Below are positions 1 through 6,377 of a DNA stretch of 7,268 bases, in pieces; position 1 is the first letter of the stretch; each line of letters starts with the position of its first letter. Source of the DNA: a bacterium (GTDB taxonomy: Bacteria; Zixibacteria; MSB-5A5; GN15; FEB-12); contig DAOUUR010000114.1 of the NCBI GenBank assembly GCA_030668045.1, positions 1-7,268 of the forward strand, written 5' to 3'. Under the pieces are notes generated by a model. That model was not told the DNA's origin, made no database searches, and worked only from the letters and a program-made list of their open reading frames with translations. The translations under genes were made by a program, and so were the position numbers.

Positions 1-241
1 CACTCGGCTCGGGTTCGCCGGCCACGTTCTCGGCGGCCCAGAAGTTGACGGCCGTCCGGTCCCTGGCAGTTTCGACGATGGGTGCGTCGGACCACTTCAC
101 CTGGTACGTCGCGGCCGTTCCGGCAGCCCCATCATCGCCCGGAGCGGTCCAATTTAGAGTGACGCTTCCAGCCAAAACGACCCCGCTTGAGACTACCACT
201 ATCAGGCTGAGTAACGCAAGAATCCTTTTCAACGATGTCAT
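1..241 (-). CDS. Secreted fibronectin type III-like protein, N-terminal part (3' end outside window)
   Basis: The minus strand reads from an ATG at 241-239 for 80 codons without a stop and runs off the left edge. Residues 1-24 form a clear Sec signal peptide: a basic start (MTSLKR), a hydrophobic core (ILALLSLIVVV) and a likely cleavage site after VLA. The mature protein begins GSVTLNWTAPGDDG, followed by ATYQVKWSD about ten residues later. This is the A-to-C strand pattern of a fibronectin type III-like domain, of the kind common in large extracellular proteins of FCB bacteria. It is probably exported and involved in surface binding or repeat architecture, but the rest of the protein is not visible, so no specific role can be given. 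An AAGG lies directly against the ATG, too close for a good ribosome binding site. The TTG at codon 4 is an alternative start but would cut into the signal peptide. Confidence 0.75.
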   Translation of the reverse strand, partial: MTSLKRILALLSLIVVVSSGVVLAGSVTLNWTAPGDDGAAGTAATYQVKWSDAPIVETARDRTAVNFWAAENVAGEPEPS

Positions 242-423
242 CCTTCGTGCGACCAAAACAATGTTTCAACAACGCCGCCAAGGAACTCGCCGGACTACTT
301 CAAGTCAAGTTTTAAACAATTATGGTTATTGACTGCTACGCAATTGATTATAAATATCCAATGAGTGGTCGCTAGACACCAGCAACATTCGCCAGACCGG
401 AACCAATTGCGATTCTCGGCTGC

Positions 424-744
424 CTACAGAAGGTCTTCGCGGATCGGATGGAAAACATCGAGAATTCGTGCTGCGGTAATCGCTTTCCCCGAGTGCGGTG
501 TGTCGGATGGAATGGTCGCCACCGATCCAACTCTAAGGCCGCGGGTCTCACCGCCGACAGTAAGCTCAAATTCACCATCAAGCAAGTTGGCCACCTGTTC
601 GTGCGGATGGGAGTGCTCCGGTATAACTGTCCCCGGATCAAACGACCAGTAGACCAGAGTCATGTTGTCTGCATGGACAATACGAGCCTTGCATCCGGGA
701 AGAACTTCCCGCTCGGCTATGTCGTTAATCTCAATAAAAGGCAT
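424..744 (-). CDS. KdgF-like single-domain cupin
   Basis: This 106-residue protein is one small beta-barrel cupin. Cupin motif 1 is at residues 38-57 (PGTVIPEHSHPHEQ...DG), with metal-ligand candidates His44, His46 and Gln50. Motif 2 is at 72-84 (GSVATIPSDTPH), with His84 as the fourth ligand. The C-terminus LDVFHPIRED has an Asp-x-Phe-x3-Arg arrangement (Asp96, Phe98, Arg102). It resembles the tail of KdgF, the cupin that converts 4,5-unsaturated uronates from pectin or alginate breakdown into the linear keto sugar. No other uronate genes are nearby, so the substrate is not established. Small cupins of this type also serve as general metal-dependent isomerases or sensors. The start is supported by GGAG seven bases upstream (TGGAGACTTGATATG). 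The gene appears monocistronic, with 177 bp upstream and 182 bp downstream. The cupin assignment is firm; KdgF-like is probable. Confidence 0.88.
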   Translation of the reverse strand: MPFIEINDIAEREVLPGCKARIVHADNMTLVYWSFDPGTVIPEHSHPHEQVANLLDGEFELTVGGETRGLRVGSVATIPSDTPHSGKAITAARILDVFHPIREDLL

Positions 745-810
745 ATCAAGTCTCCATCTAATGTTTTGATAGTATGGATTTCAAATCGAATCAGCTGTTA
801 CTCCTCTGTG

Positions 811-836
811 ACCGGCACATGTCCACATGTGCCGGT
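811..836. repeat. Perfect 12-bp-arm palindrome
   Basis: The arms are ACCGGCACATGT (811-822) and ACATGTGCCGGT (825-836), exact inverted complements separated by only CC. The element lies between the stop of the DUF3078-like gene and the start of the cupin gene. No T-tract follows on the minus strand, so it does not look like an intrinsic terminator. Its core, ATGTCCACAT, recurs in inverted form in the next repeat. It could be an operator for a dimeric regulator of the cupin gene or a dispersed palindromic repeat. Confidence 0.8.
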
Positions 837-862
837 ATGTTCTTAACGGCTTGACAACCTGC

Positions 863-882
863 AGATGTGGACATCTACCGGC
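863..882. repeat. Second, related palindrome (AGATGT-GG-ACATCT) with CCGG flank
   Basis: The arms AGATGT (863-868) and ACATCT (871-876) flank GG. The inner ATGTGGACAT (865-874) is the exact reverse complement of ATGTCCACAT at 819-828. Including the flanking CCGG, 811-828 and 865-882 match as an inverted pair at 15 of 18 positions. The two palindromes are thus related copies, or the two arms of one larger cruciform-capable element of about 72 bp. Confidence 0.7.
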
Positions 883-921
883 CACTCTATAACCTGATAG
901 ACCTCCAATCAAATAGATCCT

Positions 922-1821
922 CTACAACATCTTCAGAACAAATCCCAGAGCCAGGGTCTCTTTGAAACGACCCTTCTTGCTCACTTCCTTATCGTACAGA
1001 AGCTGCGTATATAGGTTGACGGTGACGATCTTTGTTATCGATGCTGAAACGATATTCTCCCAGTTGACATCAACCGCTTTCCAGTCATCCTCAAACGGTG
1101 TACCCTTAACCCTGTCACTCTCGGAGAAAAAGAACGCTTTATAGAGCGTCAGCTTACCGGTGTATTTGAGCCGATCGTTGATGCTTAGCGTGGCATCGGT
1201 TACCGACTCTATCCCACCATCGGTCAGCGTAGAATCGGTAGTGTTTAGTTGTACGTCGAGAATAATCGTCTTGAGTGTCTGACGCAGACCGAGTCCGAGC
1301 CGTGAAGAAACGACATCTTTGTCCTTCTGAAAAAACTTGCGCGTTATACCTGCCGACTCGGTCAGTCTCATCGGAGAAAAGAACAGTTTTTTCGCTACGT
1401 TGGTGCCATCAAAAAACTGCGTTTCCAATCTGAACGCAACGTAGGGATCAATTGCCCCGTGAAGAGTAAAGCTCCCAACTGTCTCCCAGTCAATCAGGTC
1501 GGTCGATTTGTTCGGTTTGCTCCATGTCTTGGTCTCGGCATCCTGGGTCAGAGTCTGCCCGAACGATACTTTCAGGGACGACTTCAGATCAAACCAGTTA
1601 GCCAACTGTTTCTGGGCCGAGCCGTTGAGATTCGACACCCAGTTGACCGATCCAGCTTCGCCGCCTACCCATGAATCGGAGTACGATGTCTGCGTAGTCA
1701 TAACATCGGCCTGAAGAGCTGTTTTCCATGTTCCGTTGTCCGGAACCTCCTCCTGTGCCGGAATCGTCAACGGTATCAGCATAGCTACCGTCAGAACGCC
1801 AATTGCTTTCAAGAAACTCAT
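922..1821 (-). CDS. DUF3078-like outer-membrane beta-barrel protein
   Basis: This 299-residue protein has a signal peptide at about residues 1-22 (hydrophobic VLTVAMLIPLTI, then PAQ). After it comes a pattern typical of DUF3078 proteins from Bacteroidetes and relatives: DSWVGGEAGSVNWVSNLNGS, then short alternating strands rich in Trp, Tyr, Phe, Lys and Asp up to the C-terminus (ALGFVLKML). Strand stretches such as LKSSLKVSFGQTL and SSRLGLGLRQTL suggest a membrane barrel with charged periplasmic and surface loops. No catalytic motif is visible and the function is unknown. The start is well supported: AAGGAG lies six bases before the ATG and touches the mscS stop codon, with only 11 bases between the genes. 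The two genes are therefore probably co-transcribed and translationally linked. The barrel prediction rests on sequence pattern alone. Confidence 0.75.
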   Translation of the reverse strand: MSFLKAIGVLTVAMLIPLTIPAQEEVPDNGTWKTALQADVMTTQTSYSDSWVGGEAGSVNWVSNLNGSAQKQLANWFDLKSSLKVSFGQTLTQDAETKTWSKPNKSTDLIDWETVGSFTLHGAIDPYVAFRLETQFFDGTNVAKKLFFSPMRLTESAGITRKFFQKDKDVVSSRLGLGLRQTLKTIILDVQLNTTDSTLTDGGIESVTDATLSINDRLKYTGKLTLYKAFFFSESDRVKGTPFEDDWKAVDVNWENIVSASITKIVTVNLYTQLLYDKEVSKKGRFKETLALGFVLKML

Positions 1822-1827
1822 TGTACT

Positions 1828-1833
1828 CTCCTT
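1828..1833 (-). promoter_or_regulatory. Ribosome binding site overlapping the mscS stop
   Basis: AAGGAG, six bases from the ATG at 1821, shares one base with the TAA of mscS (1835-1833). This placement fixes the start of the DUF3078-like gene and suggests that ribosomes finishing mscS help to start it. Confidence 0.8.
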
Positions 1834-2648
1834 TAGCCTGCGGCCACCTGATGCAGGTGAACATCTGTCTGAGGGAACGGTATCGAAATCCCCTGCTCAT
1901 CGAACGCCAATTTGACTTTCTCCGTGAGATCAAAATAAACATCCCAGTAATCCCCGGTTTTCACCCAGGGCCTTACCGCGAAATTAACAGAACTGTCAGC
2001 CAGTTCCAAGACAGCCACCTGCGGAGCAGGATCCTTCAGAACCCGTTCATCTTCGGCCAGCATTTGCTCAAGCGACCGTTTGGCTTGACGCAGGTCGTCA
2101 TCGTAGCCAATCCCAAAGACCATATCTATTCGCCGCATCTCCTGGGCTGAATAGTTTGTGATATTGTCACCGGTGATCTTGCTGTTGGGGACAATGACCT
2201 TCTTGTTGTCCGGCGTTTTAAGCACCGTGTTGAAAATCGTAATCTCTTCAACCGAACCGCTTGATCCACCAGCTTCAACGTAGTCTCCTGTTTTGAACGG
2301 CCGGAATATGACTAACATGACCCCGGAAGCAAAGTTGGCTAGTGAACCCTGCAAGGCAAAACCAATCGCCAGACCGGCCGCACCAATAATGGCAACAAAC
2401 GAAGTCGTCTGCACTCCCAAAGTGTTGAGCGCCGCCAGGACTACGAAAGTTAGCAGGGCGATTCTGGTTATGCTGACTACAAATCCAGTCAACATATCAT
2501 CGGTGCCAGCCCGGTTCATCAGACGCTTCACCACTCCCGCCAGCACACCCGTCAGCAGGCGACCAACAATCAGAATAGCCAGAGCGCCCAGCAACGTGGG
2601 ACCGTATTGTGATCCCCATTGACCAATTATTTCTAACCAGTTTCCCAT
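1833..2648 (-). CDS. mscS: Small-conductance mechanosensitive channel MscS
   Basis: This 271-residue protein is collinear with E. coli MscS (286 residues). It is an inner-membrane heptameric channel that opens under membrane tension to release solutes during hypo-osmotic shock. TM1 spans about residues 17-40, TM2 about 57-77, and the pore helix TM3 about 83-117 (GVQTTSFVAIIGAAGLAIGF, then ALQGSLANFASG). The Gly/Ala packing pattern, the Gln100-Gly101 kink and the FRPFKTGDYV entry into the beta domain are all present. The C-terminal vestibule holds the usual VIVPNSKI and GISIPFPQTDV motifs. By alignment the first pore leucine is kept (Leu93) and the second is Phe97. From memory this substitution is common among homologues. 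An AAGGAG seven bases upstream (2656-2661) supports the start. It leads a probable two-gene unit with the barrel protein. Confidence 0.97.
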   Translation of the reverse strand: MGNWLEIIGQWGSQYGPTLLGALAILIVGRLLTGVLAGVVKRLMNRAGTDDMLTGFVVSITRIALLTFVVLAALNTLGVQTTSFVAIIGAAGLAIGFALQGSLANFASGVMLVIFRPFKTGDYVEAGGSSGSVEEITIFNTVLKTPDNKKVIVPNSKITGDNITNYSAQEMRRIDMVFGIGYDDDLRQAKRSLEQMLAEDERVLKDPAPQVAVLELADSSVNFAVRPWVKTGDYWDVYFDLTEKVKLAFDEQGISIPFPQTDVHLHQVAAG

Positions 2649-2655
2649 GTCTCAG

Positions 2656-2661
2656 CTCCTT
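2656..2661 (-). promoter_or_regulatory. Strong ribosome binding site of mscS
   Basis: AAGGAG lies seven bases before the mscS ATG. The 153-bp gap upstream, back to the panB stop, should hold the promoter for mscS and the barrel gene. I see no convincing -35/-10 pair or T-tailed terminator in it, only a weak GGCTG/CAGCC stem just after panB. Confidence 0.8.
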
Positions 2662-2801
2662 TTTCTATTTGATCAGTCGTATCAATTCACCGAACACTGT
2701 TTCGCAATTGAATCAGGTTTCGGTATTAACCTAAACAATACAGACCCACTAATCACTTAAGATATGGCTTCGCGGCTGACATGCCAATTGGAACAGCCTT
2801 G

Positions 2802-3629
2802 TTACTTGCCGTATGATTCGTCTTTGTTGGGGAATTTGCCGTCTTTTACGTCGCAGATATAACGCTCGACCGCATCTACTATAACCGGAGTGAGGTCGGC
2901 ATACTCACGGAGGAACTTGGGCCTGAACCCTTCCTTGCGCAGTCCGAGCATGTCGTTGGTGACCAGAACTTGAGCGTCGCAGTCGGGACCGGCACCGATA
3001 CCGATAGTGGCAGCCTTTTTCAATGCGGCTGTAATCTCTCCAGCTACATCGGCGTTGACCAGTTCAAGAACCATCGAGAAACAACCTGCTTCTTCCAGTG
3101 CAAGAGCTGACTCCATCAGATACGCGCGCGAACGGTCTTCTTTGCCCTGTACCTTCGGTCCGCCAAAACTGTGAATCGACTGCGGCGTCAACCCGATATG
3201 GCCCATCACCGGGATACCGCATTCGATAACACGCTTGACTGTAGGCACCATCTCCAGCCCACCCTCCATCTTGACCGCTTCGGCTCCCCCTTCTTTGAGG
3301 AATCGTCCAGCGTTGGTGATTGCTACCTCAACTGATGGCTGAAACGACAGGAACGGCATATCGGCAACAACCAGTGCCTTCTGTGTGCCTCGTGCGACCG
3401 CAGCGGTATGCGCCACCATGATATCCATCGTAATCGGCAGCGTACTATCGAAACCGTGAATGACATTGGAGGCTGAGTCGCCAACTAGAATACAATCGAC
3501 ACCGGCCCGATCCAGAAGTCCGGCTATGAAGCAATCATAGGCCGTCAGCACGGTGATTTTCTCGCCGCGTGCTTTTTTGGCGCCAAAACTCAGGATTGTG
3601 GTTTTCTTACGGTCTTTGATCGAAGACAT
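2802..3629 (-). CDS. panB: 3-methyl-2-oxobutanoate hydroxymethyltransferase (PanB)
   Basis: PanB transfers a one-carbon unit from 5,10-methylene-tetrahydrofolate to alpha-ketoisovalerate. This gives ketopantoate, the first committed step of pantothenate and CoA synthesis in the cytoplasm. The 275-residue protein is near the usual length of about 263 and has the full TIM-barrel signature. It shows LTAYD (29-32 region), metal ligands Asp51 (LVGDS), Asp90 (VADMPF) and Glu122 (KMEGG), GHIGLTPQS at 143-151, the catalytic base Glu189 (LELV) and ATIGIGAGPDCDAQVLV near 207-223. It is the last gene of the operon, starting three bases after the kinase stop, with only a weak purine-rich ribosome site (GGGCGG), so it probably depends on coupling. 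Its need for a folate cofactor fits the upstream folB and folK. panC and panD are not in the window. Confidence 0.98.
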   Translation of the reverse strand: MSSIKDRKKTTILSFGAKKARGEKITVLTAYDCFIAGLLDRAGVDCILVGDSASNVIHGFDSTLPITMDIMVAHTAAVARGTQKALVVADMPFLSFQPSVEVAITNAGRFLKEGGAEAVKMEGGLEMVPTVKRVIECGIPVMGHIGLTPQSIHSFGGPKVQGKEDRSRAYLMESALALEEAGCFSMVLELVNADVAGEITAALKKAATIGIGAGPDCDAQVLVTNDMLGLRKEGFRPKFLREYADLTPVIVDAVERYICDVKDGKFPNKDESYGK

Positions 3630-3632
3630 CGT

Positions 3633-4295
3633 TTACCGCCCAACTAGATCGCCGGCCGGCGCATAATATTTCTTACCGGCAACAGGTCTGCTGATTTGCT
3701 CTATGAGATCATCAAAATGCTCAGGGTTTTTCACAAAATCAATCAGGTCGGTCTTGACTACCAGTAACGGTGTCTCGCTGTAGTCGAAAAAGTAGTAGTC
3801 ATACGCCTGATTGAGCATCTCGATGTATTCGTGGTCTATAGTTTTTTCAAAACTGATATTGCGTTTGCGGATCCTATCCATCAGAGTAGCGGTAGAAGCC
3901 TGCAAATATATCACCAGATCGGGCCGAGGAATATCACCGGCCAGAACCGGAGCGATTCTGTTGTAGAGAGCGGTCTCTCGTTCGGAGAGATTCACCTGCG
4001 CAAAGATAGCATCCTTGGCAAAAATATAATCGGCAACGACTCGCTTCGAGAAAAGGTCACGGGTGGTGAGTTGCTGTTGCTGTTGAAATCTCGAAATGAG
4101 GAAAAATAGCTGGCATGAGAGCGCAAATCGCTTGGGACTCTTGTAAAAATCGACCAGGAACGGATTTTCAAAGACCTCTTCAGCGACCAACTCAGCATCA
4201 ATTCGCTCCGCCAGCATCCGTGCAAAACTGGTCTTGCCGGCACCGATCACACCCTCGACCGCTATATACTCATGTTCAAACGTTTCTTGCAACAT
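3633..4295 (-). CDS. Deoxynucleoside kinase (dNK / dGK-dAK family)
   Basis: This 220-residue cytosolic kinase phosphorylates deoxynucleosides for dNTP salvage. The P-loop is GVIGAGKTS at residues 15-23. The substrate-site segment has Glu40 and ENPF (43-46), followed by QLFFLISRF near 62-70, a helix typical of bacterial dGK/dAK proteins. The DRS-like region is ADYIFAKD (88-95), and the arginine-rich LID is RIRKR (141-145). The C-terminal strand PLLVVKTD is also typical. Which base it prefers cannot be read from the sequence. A run of five Gln (71-75) sits in a helix and is only a low-complexity curiosity. The start codon lies 20 bases inside the 3' end of folK in another frame, and only AGGG is seen close by, so translation probably depends on reinitiation from folK. 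Related lineages carry folK and a kinase of this type as one fused protein (from memory). Confidence 0.92.
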   Translation of the reverse strand: MLQETFEHEYIAVEGVIGAGKTSFARMLAERIDAELVAEEVFENPFLVDFYKSPKRFALSCQLFFLISRFQQQQQLTTRDLFSKRVVADYIFAKDAIFAQVNLSERETALYNRIAPVLAGDIPRPDLVIYLQASTATLMDRIRKRNISFEKTIDHEYIEMLNQAYDYYFFDYSETPLLVVKTDLIDFVKNPEHFDDLIEQISRPVAGKKYYAPAGDLVGR

Positions 4296-4785
4296 GGTCC
4301 CTGTACAGTACGATTTTTTCTGCTTCCGTGGCGTCCAGTGAATCAGCTATCGGTCGCTTGGTCACCGGGTGGACAATTTCCGGTTCAATTTGCAGCAACG
4401 GCACCATCGCGAACGGTCGATTCAACAGTTCCGGGTGCGGAATTGATAACGTGTCGGACTTGACGATCTGATTGCCAAACAGAAGAATATCCAGATCGAT
4501 AGTTCGCGGTATCATCTCTCCCTTACCGGTCCGCCCCATCGATTTTTCAATCGACTCAAGAGCGTTAAGCAGTTCGTGCGGCAGGTATAGAAAGTCGGCC
4601 ATCACCACCTGATTCATAAACGACGGGCTACCCTCATCCATCCCGGCGGCTTCAGAAACATAGATACCCGATGTTGCAGCGATTTCCAAACCGTCGATCT
4701 CCTCCAGCCGGATCAGGGCATCTATCAGATATGCTTCCCGATCACCAAGGTTGGACCCTATGAGAATAAAAACTGTTTCGGCCAT
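4276..4785 (-). CDS. folK: 2-amino-4-hydroxy-6-hydroxymethyldihydropteridine pyrophosphokinase (HPPK)
   Basis: HPPK transfers pyrophosphate from ATP to 6-hydroxymethyl-7,8-dihydropterin, the step before dihydropteroate synthase in folate synthesis. The 169-residue length is normal (about 160). The N-terminal GSNLGDR is at 10-16 and the substrate-side FMNQ at 57-60. The HPPK signature PRTIDLDILLFG is at 93-104, with the two Mg-binding aspartates Asp97 and Asp99. Next come IPHPELLNRPF (115-125) and VPLLQIEPEIVHP (128-140). GGAG lies five bases before the ATG. The gene follows folB after 22 bases and its last 20 bases overlap the kinase start. Folate synthesis is not complete here: folE and folP are absent from the window. 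Confidence 0.97.
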   Translation of the reverse strand: MAETVFILIGSNLGDREAYLIDALIRLEEIDGLEIAATSGIYVSEAAGMDEGSPSFMNQVVMADFLYLPHELLNALESIEKSMGRTGKGEMIPRTIDLDILLFGNQIVKSDTLSIPHPELLNRPFAMVPLLQIEPEIVHPVTKRPIADSLDATEAEKIVLYRDHVARNV

Positions 4786-4807
4786 AGTCTCTCCGGAAAA
4801 ATGTAAC

Positions 4808-5200
4808 TCAGTTCTCGTTGTCGATCAACTTTCCTGTATCGCCCTGATCGCGGGTGATTTCCACTTCAATATATTTCACCTGACCGGCCACGGGCGGATT
4901 CATCTTGCGGACCCTCAAAGTTACTCGATAGATCGGAAACTTGTCAAGAACGATGTCGGCCAGATGTTCGCCAAGTTTTTCCAGCAGAGCAAACGCTTTG
5001 CCTTCGACCACTCGCTTGATCTCGGCATAGACACTTCCGTAATCAACAGTGTCGGCCAGTTCATCGGTATGACCGGCATCGGCCAGATCAAGTTCGAGCT
5101 CGCAATCAACCTCAAAAGCCCGGCCGGTTTCCTTCTCAGCCGCCGAGACGCCGTGATACCCGTAGAACGTCATCCCACTCAGCCGGATAATGTCTTTCAC
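4808..5200 (-). CDS. folB: Dihydroneopterin aldolase, GTG start
   Basis: FolB cleaves 7,8-dihydroneopterin to 6-hydroxymethyl-dihydropterin and glycolaldehyde. The chosen product is 130 residues (family about 120) and begins VKDIIRLSGMTFYGYHGV, read as Met at a GTG codon. YHG is at 15-17, catalytic Glu22 in AAEKETG, Tyr54 in VDYGSVY, Glu74 in LLEKLGEHLA and Lys99 in RVRKMNPPVAG. These positions match the S. aureus enzyme almost residue for residue, which supports this start. The lysine motif reads K-M-N-P-P instead of the common K-P-N-P-P. The frame stays open upstream to 5410, but that stretch lies antisense-free inside the aminotransferase gene and has no homology to FolB. GGAG seven bases before the GTG also fits. 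Start and upstream stop share GTGA. About ten C-terminal residues extend past the core domain. Confidence 0.95.
   Translation of the reverse strand: MKDIIRLSGMTFYGYHGVSAAEKETGRAFEVDCELELDLADAGHTDELADTVDYGSVYAEIKRVVEGKAFALLEKLGEHLADIVLDKFPIYRVTLRVRKMNPPVAGQVKYIEVEITRDQGDTGKLIDNEN
5197..5200 (-). promoter_or_regulatory. GTGA stop/start overlap joining the aminotransferase gene and folB
   Basis: The folB GTG (5200-5198) overlaps the TGA of the preceding gene (5199-5197) by the four bases GTGA. A GGAG in the last codons of the aminotransferase gene is correctly spaced. This is a standard sign of translational coupling and argues that the two proteins are made together. Confidence 0.85.
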
Positions 5201-6366
5201 TCGTCTTCTCCCAATTTCATCAGCCTTAACTTGCCTTTTATTCTCTCGCAGCCTTTCCGGAAATCCTCTGCTGGGGCCGTCAACGACAGGCGAAGGAAAC
5301 CTTCGCCGTTGTCTCCAAACGCTTGCCCCGGAGCCAACAGCACCCGGCTGCGGCGATACAAAGCGGTAGCAGCAGCCATCGACTGGCGACGTCGTTCGAT
5401 CCGAGCCCATAAAAACGGGACAGCATCGCCGCCGGTTCGCTCCAATGACAGCTTCTCCAGAAACTGATCGGCGGCGGCCAAACCCTGCTGGAAACGTTTG
5501 CGCGCCGTGGTGAGACCTTCACCGGGGAATTGTCGCAGGGCGGCGGCGGCCATTTCGGCAAGCTCGTTCGATACCCTACATGGCAGCAACCTCGCTGTTT
5601 GCTCAAGGCTGGAGATTATCTCGCGATTACCAACGACAAACCCGAATGGCACCGACGGGAGACCAAGCATGTACGAAAAAGAGTAAACTTCGACGCCGTT
5701 TTTCTTACCCCCCTTGACCGACAGCAACGAGGCAACTTTGCGCCCTGAAACCGACTGGTAGGCGGCATCGTTTATGACAATCAAATTCTCTCGACCCGCC
5801 AGCCAGACAATTTCCTCAAACTCACCGGTGGTCAGGTCTACGCCGGAAGGATTATGGGGAGAATTCAGAAAAAGTATGCGGGCTGCCCGACCGAGTCTTG
5901 AGTTGATCTTGTCCAGATCAGGACGCCACCCGTTTTTTGCCGACACCGGGTAGCCGATTGGCTCTCCACCACAGGCCGATGTGATCCGGCGGTAGAGCGG
6001 CAGACCTGCGTTGGGCACAAAGGTTATATCGCCACTGTCGATAAACGCCAACGAAAGTTGGTAGAGCAGAGTCGAGATACCGGCTCCGATAAACAGTTCC
6101 TTCTGCGGATTAATCCGAACTCCGTGCTGCGCCTGAAACCACTCAGCCAGTCCTTCGCGGAGACGGTCGAGGCTATCGGCGGAAGCGAGCGAGGAGACTG
6201 TTGGTCCATCGCTCGTCGGTTCTACAGGCCAGTGGAATCGCCCCAGATCAATCAGCGGAGTTTTTCTCAGCAGCGGTTGTTTTCTATCAGTGCGAACAAA
6301 CGAGAAGATGTCGGGCGGTAGCTGGTAGAGACGGTCGGCTTTTTCAATCACTGTTTTTTTTACCAT
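5197..6366 (-). CDS. Aminotransferase class I/II-fold protein lacking the PLP lysine
   Basis: This 389-residue protein has the length and layout of fold-type I aspartate/histidinol-phosphate-type aminotransferases. Recognisable parts are the cofactor-loop region LFIGAGISTL (91-100), NSPHNPSG (168-175, Asn172), NDAAYQ (199-204, with Asp200 for the pyridine nitrogen and Tyr203), and FLRLSLTA (357-364, Arg359 for the substrate carboxylate). The segment that normally reads S-x-S-K-x5-G-x-R-x-G is YSFSYMLGLPSVPFGFVVGN (228-247). It is collinear, but Tyr232 replaces the Schiff-base lysine, Ser238 the glycine and Pro240 the phosphate-binding arginine. I checked these at codon level (TCG TAC ATG). 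Ordinary transamination is therefore unlikely and the true role is unknown. GGAGG four bases before the ATG fixes the start. It begins 11 bases after the aldolase stop and overlaps folB by four. No frameshift or stop suggests decay. Confidence 0.85.
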   Translation of the reverse strand: MVKKTVIEKADRLYQLPPDIFSFVRTDRKQPLLRKTPLIDLGRFHWPVEPTSDGPTVSSLASADSLDRLREGLAEWFQAQHGVRINPQKELFIGAGISTLLYQLSLAFIDSGDITFVPNAGLPLYRRITSACGGEPIGYPVSAKNGWRPDLDKINSRLGRAARILFLNSPHNPSGVDLTTGEFEEIVWLAGRENLIVINDAAYQSVSGRKVASLLSVKGGKKNGVEVYSFSYMLGLPSVPFGFVVGNREIISSLEQTARLLPCRVSNELAEMAAAALRQFPGEGLTTARKRFQQGLAAADQFLEKLSLERTGGDAVPFLWARIERRRQSMAAATALYRRSRVLLAPGQAFGDNGEGFLRLSLTAPAEDFRKGCERIKGKLRLMKLGEDE

Positions 6367-6370
6367 TTTC

Positions 6371-6375
6371 CCTCC
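6371..6375 (-). promoter_or_regulatory. Ribosome binding site of the aminotransferase-fold gene
   Basis: GGAGG sits four bases before the ATG at 6366, inside the short gap after the aldolase stop codon. It is among the strongest ribosome sites of the operon, so the protein is probably made in quantity despite its altered active site. Confidence 0.75.
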
Positions 6376-6377
6376 GA

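Noticed and set aside
347..352. TATAAT on the minus strand upstream of the fibronectin-like gene
   Set aside because: It is a perfect -10 hexamer, but no -35-like sequence is found 16-18 bases upstream, and the region is AT-rich enough for chance. It lies over 100 bases before the start codon.
811..836. Intrinsic terminator for the DUF3078-like gene
   Set aside because: The stem is strong, but the minus-strand sequence after it (CACAGAGGAGTAACAG) has no run of T, so a terminator call is not supported.
45..846. Plus-strand open frames opposite the fibronectin-like and cupin genes
   Set aside because: They lack ribosome sites and recognisable domains and are antisense shadows of well-supported minus-strand genes.
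2770..2801. Possible terminator after panB (GGCTG...CAGCC around CCAATTGG)
   Set aside because: The stem is only five pairs with a large loop and there is no T-tract after it on the minus strand.
4071..4085. Trinucleotide repeat (five Gln codons) in the deoxynucleoside kinase
   Set aside because: It is short, uses mixed CAG/CAA-type codons and sits in a helix where Gln is normal for the family, so it is not notable as a repeat expansion.
5201..5410. Longer folB reading frame starting with ATG at 5410
   Set aside because: The extra 70 residues lie inside the aminotransferase gene in another frame and show no FolB similarity. The GTG at 5200 has a proper ribosome site and gives family-matching residue numbers.
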